Positions 4,822 through 7,506 of a DNA stretch of 7,506 nucleotides are shown here, piece by piece (the first letter of the stretch is position 1; each line of letters starts with the position of its first letter). The notes under the pieces are model-generated. The model was not told the DNA's origin and made no database searches. It worked only from the letters and a program-made list of their open reading frames with translations. Where the stretch lies: assembly GCA_021795795.1 (NCBI GenBank), contig JAJYPA010000411.1, forward strand, positions 1 through 7,506, written 5' to 3'. A program made the position numbers and the translations under genes. This stretch comes from Pseudomonadota bacterium (lineage in GTDB: Bacteria; Pseudomonadota; Gammaproteobacteria; Halothiobacillales; Halothiobacillaceae).

Positions 4822-5952
4822 TCAATCGAAGCCGCGCAGGATGTAGTCATGCCGCTGTGGCGTAATTCGCCCGGCGGCAAGCAGACGATCCGCATCTGTC
4901 CGGTAACTGTGACCTTTGCGGTCCACCTGTTCCTGGATGGCCGTGGCCAGTTCCACTGGGGGAACATGCATCAGCGTCCGGCGCATCGCCCGATCAAAAA
5001 ACAGCCATTCCCGCACCGCCACCCGGCGGCCATCAGCGCCAATGACGAGGCGTTGAGCGATCACCACGCGCAGGGCTTCCAAAATATCTGCAGCCATGGC
5101 CGGAGCCTCTTCGGCACTGAAGGCCTTGACCAGACGGCTTACGGCATCGCTGACATAGGTCACATGCACGGTGGTCATGACCAGATGCCCGGTCATGGAG
5201 GCCTCGATGGCGGTGCGGATACTTTCCCGATCCCGCACTTCGCCGATCATGATCATGTCCGGATTGCGGCGCATGGCCTCGACATTGCTCAGATACCATT
5301 CCCGCAGATGACTCGGCACCTGGGACTGGCTGATGCGGGGATGATTGTAGATAAACTCGATGGGAGATTCGGCCGTAATGATTTTATGGTCGACCAGTTC
5401 TTCGTTTTCCTCCAGGGCATGCCGAATCATCGCCGCCAGTGTCGTAGTCTTGCCGGAGCCTGTAGGACCCGTGACCAGGACGATACCGTCGGGATACCAG
5501 ACCCCGCGGATCAGTTCCTCCGGAATCCCTAGTTGCCGCCAGTCAGGCAGAAGAGAAGGAATGTAGCGCAGACTGATCTGGACACCGCTCGCATCGTTGC
5601 GTCCTGCTCCCGGCAACTGGCAGAGCACGGCATTGAAGCGGAAGCGCAACCAGTCATTACCGCCCAAGGGAATTGCCAGAATGGTATTGATGCCGAGACG
5701 TTCATTGTGCAAGTCCCCTTTGCCAGTCTGGTGCGTAAAACAGCTGTTGATCAGGGTGAGAATATCCGATTCGTCGACTTCGCCCTGCAAAGTGAAGCGT
5801 TTGCCATGAATCTGTACCATAGGTGGATGGCGGGTCTGGAAATCGATATCCGAAATATCCGGATGTGTTGTCATCAGGTTCCGGAAAAACTGATGCGCCG
5901 CATCCTTGGACCTGAGCTTGGGAAACCGAAAATCCATCCTGCGATAGTGCAT
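4822..5952 (-). CDS. dotB: DotB/TraJ-family hexameric secretion ATPase (type IVB)
   Basis: This 376-residue protein is a PilT/VirB11-superfamily ATPase, of the size expected for DotB and TraJ. Walker A is GPTGSGKTTTLAAMI (162-176, Lys168). The Asp box is ITAESPIEFIY (192-202). Walker B is MIMIGEVRDRES (233-244). The His box is TGHLVMTTVH (254-263). The N-terminal 130 residues form the PAS-like domain of the family. DotB forms a cytoplasmic hexamer that docks on the DotO ATPase and energises assembly or substrate transfer. Here it should serve conjugation. It follows dotC by 6 bases, so the two are co-transcribed. The start at 5952 has only a weak ribosome site. The in-frame ATG at 5937 has AGG directly against it and is not better. 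Coupling to dotC translation probably compensates. Confidence 0.93.
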   Translation of the reverse strand: MHYRRMDFRFPKLRSKDAAHQFFRNLMTTHPDISDIDFQTRHPPMVQIHGKRFTLQGEVDESDILTLINSCFTHQTGKGDLHNERLGINTILAIPLGGNDWLRFRFNAVLCQLPGAGRNDASGVQISLRYIPSLLPDWRQLGIPEELIRGVWYPDGIVLVTGPTGSGKTTTLAAMIRHALEENEELVDHKIITAESPIEFIYNHPRISQSQVPSHLREWYLSNVEAMRRNPDMIMIGEVRDRESIRTAIEASMTGHLVMTTVHVTYVSDAVSRLVKAFSAEEAPAMAADILEALRVVIAQRLVIGADGRRVAVREWLFFDRAMRRTLMHVPPVELATAIQEQVDRKGHSYRTDADRLLAAGRITPQRHDYILRGFD

Positions 5953-5958
5953 CTGCTT

Positions 5959-6696
5959 TTACCGGGGAAGTACGCGCCAGTGCTTGGGGGACTGGAATCC
6001 CGCTGGCCGGGTAATGCGGCGTTCGGCCACACCGACCGCCATTCGCTGGGTTTCACCATCCAGACGTTCACCGCGCTCGATGCCCAGATGCGCTACGGCC
6101 ATGACCGGCGTGCTGACCTTGCCCTCATCCAGAAGCCGCTGAAACTGGATCATGCCGGTAATATCCATGGTCAGCCGTGAGAGGTCTTGACGATAAATGC
6201 TGTGGGCTTCTTCCACTCCGGCACTCCAGCCCAAGGCTGCCGCCCGTTCCCAGATTTGCCGCTGTCTGCCGTTGTGGGGCAACAGTGCGGGCGGGATGGT
6301 CGCTAGACTGGGTGCCCGAAAATGACGAATGAGATAACTGCGCCAAGTGGGGGTGACGGAATGGAAGGTGGCCGATTGGACGATGCGATAGACGGCTCGC
6401 GCCGTGCGAATGAGATCGGGGCCGTAGTGCGCCTGGCGATGGCCCTTGATCAGTACCGGTGGTAGAAGTCCGCCCTGACCCATCATGGGAGCAAAATTGA
6501 AGATCTTGTCCAGGTGCGCCGACTGAGATTGCAGCGCCCGATTGATCCGCTGCGTTTCCCAAGCGAGGCCGCCCTGCGCACCCATCGTTTCTGCTTCCTG
6601 GACGAGAGCCTTGCGTTCCAGGTGCAGCGGCGAAGTATGCGCCTGTATAACCTGAACGGGCTGTAGCTGTTCCAGTTGCGGCAATGTCCAGAGCAT
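5959..6696 (-). CDS. dotC: DotC/TraI-family type IVB core-complex protein, without a visible signal peptide
   Basis: This 245-residue protein has the conserved DotC pattern: ETMGAQGGLAWETQRIN (36-52), LDKIFNFAPMM (62-72), GGLLPPVLIKG (75-85), TPTWRSYLI (115-123), LLPHNGRQRQIWERAAALGW (138-157), then HSIYRQDLSRLTMDITGM (165-182). DotC works with DotD and DotH in the outer-membrane ring of the type IVB channel. The ATG at 6696 has GGAGG seven bases upstream and its ATG overlaps the dotD TGA stop (TGATG). A GTG one codon earlier is the alternative. The oddity is the N-terminus: MLWTLPQLEQLQPVQ lacks a basic-hydrophobic signal and a lipobox, while Legionella DotC is a lipoprotein. The frame upstream of the GTG encodes only polar residues, so no hidden leader is available. 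The protein is also shorter than the Legionella form. Confidence 0.9.
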   Translation of the reverse strand: MLWTLPQLEQLQPVQVIQAHTSPLHLERKALVQEAETMGAQGGLAWETQRINRALQSQSAHLDKIFNFAPMMGQGGLLPPVLIKGHRQAHYGPDLIRTARAVYRIVQSATFHSVTPTWRSYLIRHFRAPSLATIPPALLPHNGRQRQIWERAAALGWSAGVEEAHSIYRQDLSRLTMDITGMIQFQRLLDEGKVSTPVMAVAHLGIERGERLDGETQRMAVGVAERRITRPAGFQSPKHWRVLPR

Positions 6697-7187
6697 CACT
6701 GACCCTCCGTATAACGGAGAACGATTTTGTGGGTTCGGGCGTTCACGGTGAGGTCCGCCCGGGTGCCCGCTTGTACGGCAATCTCTCGTAAATCGCGGAA
6801 CAGGGAATGGTTGCCGGACAAGTGTACGATAATGGGTGCAGCCGGGCGCTTTCCTTGGGGAATGTAGCGATAGCCGGCCAGCGTACTCAGCTTGCTGACG
6901 ACCGGTGCTAACGGGCCAGTCCAGATCAGGGGCACGGTTTTGGTCAGGGCCGGTGGCAAAATGGGTGAGCCACCCTTGGGTGGATGGATGGCGGCATTCT
7001 CGGTAGCCAGGAGTGCCCAGGCATCAGAAACTTTTTCAGCGGCACGTTCCAAGGGCCTGTTGATGGATGGAGCCGGTTGAGGAGCCACAGGAGCGGCATG
7101 TATTTGGGCACAACCTGCAAGCAGTGCAGATGAAAAACAGGCCACCAGTCCGGCAGTGGGAATGTGAAAAATTTTGGTAGTATTCAC
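6696..7187 (-). CDS. dotD: DotD/TraH-family outer-membrane lipoprotein (type IVB)
   Basis: This 163-residue protein has a lipoprotein signal peptide with lipobox LAGC (Cys26), a Pro/Ala-rich linker (about 32-45), then a C-terminal domain. That domain includes PLAPVVSKLSTLAGYRYI (92-109) and PAAPIIVHLSGNHSLFRDLR (115-134), and ends in a strand pattern VNARTHKIVLRY. This is the secretin-N-like fold of DotD, and the length equals that of Legionella DotD. It anchors the core complex in the outer membrane with DotC and DotH. The start codon is GTG at 7187, with AAGGA about seven bases upstream. It is the first gene of the dotD-dotC-dotB block and overlaps dotC. A probable promoter lies about 40 bases upstream. 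The next ~190 bases to the right carry no gene on this strand before the tRNA fragment. Confidence 0.88.
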   Translation of the reverse strand: MNTTKIFHIPTAGLVACFSSALLAGCAQIHAAPVAPQPAPSINRPLERAAEKVSDAWALLATENAAIHPPKGGSPILPPALTKTVPLIWTGPLAPVVSKLSTLAGYRYIPQGKRPAAPIIVHLSGNHSLFRDLREIAVQAGTRADLTVNARTHKIVLRYTEGQ

Positions 7188-7225
7188 GGGCAGTTCCTTG
7201 CTTGGTGCACGAAGGTCCTTACCGG

Positions 7226-7254
7226 GTTATAAGATGTTTTTGAGTGTGTGGTTC
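7226..7254 (-). promoter_or_regulatory. Candidate dotD promoter or operator
   Basis: On the minus strand GAACCA is separated by exactly 17 bases from TATAAC, which is followed by CC. This is the same arrangement as before icmT (GTACCA-N17-TATAACCC). TATAAC resembles a -10 hexamer and lies about 39 bases upstream of the GTG start. GGAACC is also reminiscent of ECF-type -35 elements. Promoter activity is inferred from pattern and place. Confidence 0.4.
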
Positions 7255-7346
7255 CTATGATGATTTCGGGAAATGCAGATGTAACTGTTTGATTTTTAAC
7301 GACGCAAAATGACGAATTTGCAAGCCGGTAATTATGGTATGATGTT

Positions 7347-7370
7347 AATAAAAACAATCCGATAGGATTG
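7347..7370 (-). terminator. Small minus-strand terminator-like hairpin upstream of dotD
   Basis: On the minus strand CAATCC, loop TATC and GGATTG form a perfect 6-bp stem followed by TTTTTATT. It would stop transcripts entering from the attachment-site side before they reach dotD. The stem is short and half A-T, so strength is uncertain. Confidence 0.45.
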
Positions 7371-7384
7371 GTTTGGTGGCAAAA

Positions 7385-7430
<46 letters not shown>

Positions 7431-7465
7431 TAATTCAATGGGTTAGGATGTTTTGTCCTGATTCC

Positions 7466-7496
7466 TTTTTCTACAATCATCGTATTTTTCTACAAT
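7466..7496. repeat. Two 12-bp direct repeats next to the tRNA fragment (possible integrase arm sites)
   Basis: TTTTTCTACAAT occurs exactly twice, at 7466-7477 and 7485-7496, with a 19-bp period. Short direct repeats near an att core are typical of arm-type binding sites for tyrosine integrases. If so, the DNA right of the core is element DNA and the site is an attP or an integrase-side junction. Function is inferred. Confidence 0.5.
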
Positions 7497-7506
7497 TCTG
7501 CTCAGC

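Noticed and set aside
4740..4967. 75-residue minus-strand frame across the dotB end
   Set aside because: Overlaps the conserved dotB C-terminus in another frame and lacks a ribosome site.
4795..6180. Two long plus-strand frames (245 and 215 residues) opposite dotB and dotC
   Set aside because: They are antisense shadows of strongly conserved genes with complete motifs and show no family features of their own.
7332..7342. Plus-strand extended -10 (TGGTATGAT) driving transcription into the tRNA fragment
   Set aside because: The best -35-like hexamer is only about 14 bases away and no gene lies downstream in the window, so support is too thin.

Overview
The window looks like the end of a conjugative element with an IncI / Dot-Icm-type (type IVB) transfer apparatus, either an integrative element or a plasmid, from a moderately GC-rich proteobacterium. 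The gene content suits a gammaproteobacterium or an Acidithiobacillus-like host, but the host is inference. Every convincing gene lies on the minus strand, so the region reads from right to left. Genes are packed with short gaps or 1-4 base stop/start overlaps.

Right end (about 7190-7506): a 45-bp plus-strand segment matches the 3' half of a proline tRNA (anticodon GGG) from anticodon loop to CCA. The matching 5' half is absent. This is what a tyrosine-integrase attachment site in a tRNA gene looks like. To its right are two 12-bp direct repeats that could be integrase arm sites. To its left is a minus-strand terminator-like hairpin and the probable promoter of the first transfer block.

Transfer block 1 (4822-7187): dotD/traH, dotC/traI and dotB/traJ. 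These are an outer-membrane-complex lipoprotein, its partner and the hexameric secretion ATPase. The dotC homologue has no signal peptide or lipobox.

Accessory block (3468-4680), between dotB and icmT: an EexN-like entry-exclusion lipoprotein, a 58-residue acidic protein, a glycine-zipper lipoprotein with two Cys-rich C-terminal repeats, and an AbrB-type antitoxin-like protein without an adjacent toxin. After it come an IS200/IS605-end-like palindrome and a hairpin that abuts the icmT start codon.

Transfer/maintenance block 2 (1-3311): icmT/traK, a 231-residue unknown with an internal repeat, a ParM/StbA-type actin-like ATPase, a tail-anchored coiled-coil protein, a second coiled-coil protein, and the N-terminus of a zinc-ribbon primase running off the left edge. 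This block probably links transfer, segregation and priming of the transferred or replicating DNA.

The most interesting points are: the overlapping promoter/terminator/Shine-Dalgarno arrangement before icmT; a shared bipartite motif (G[T/A]ACCA-N17-TATAACCC) before both transfer blocks; a ParM followed by a membrane coiled-coil protein instead of a recognisable ParR; the leaderless DotC; and the tRNA-Pro attachment site.
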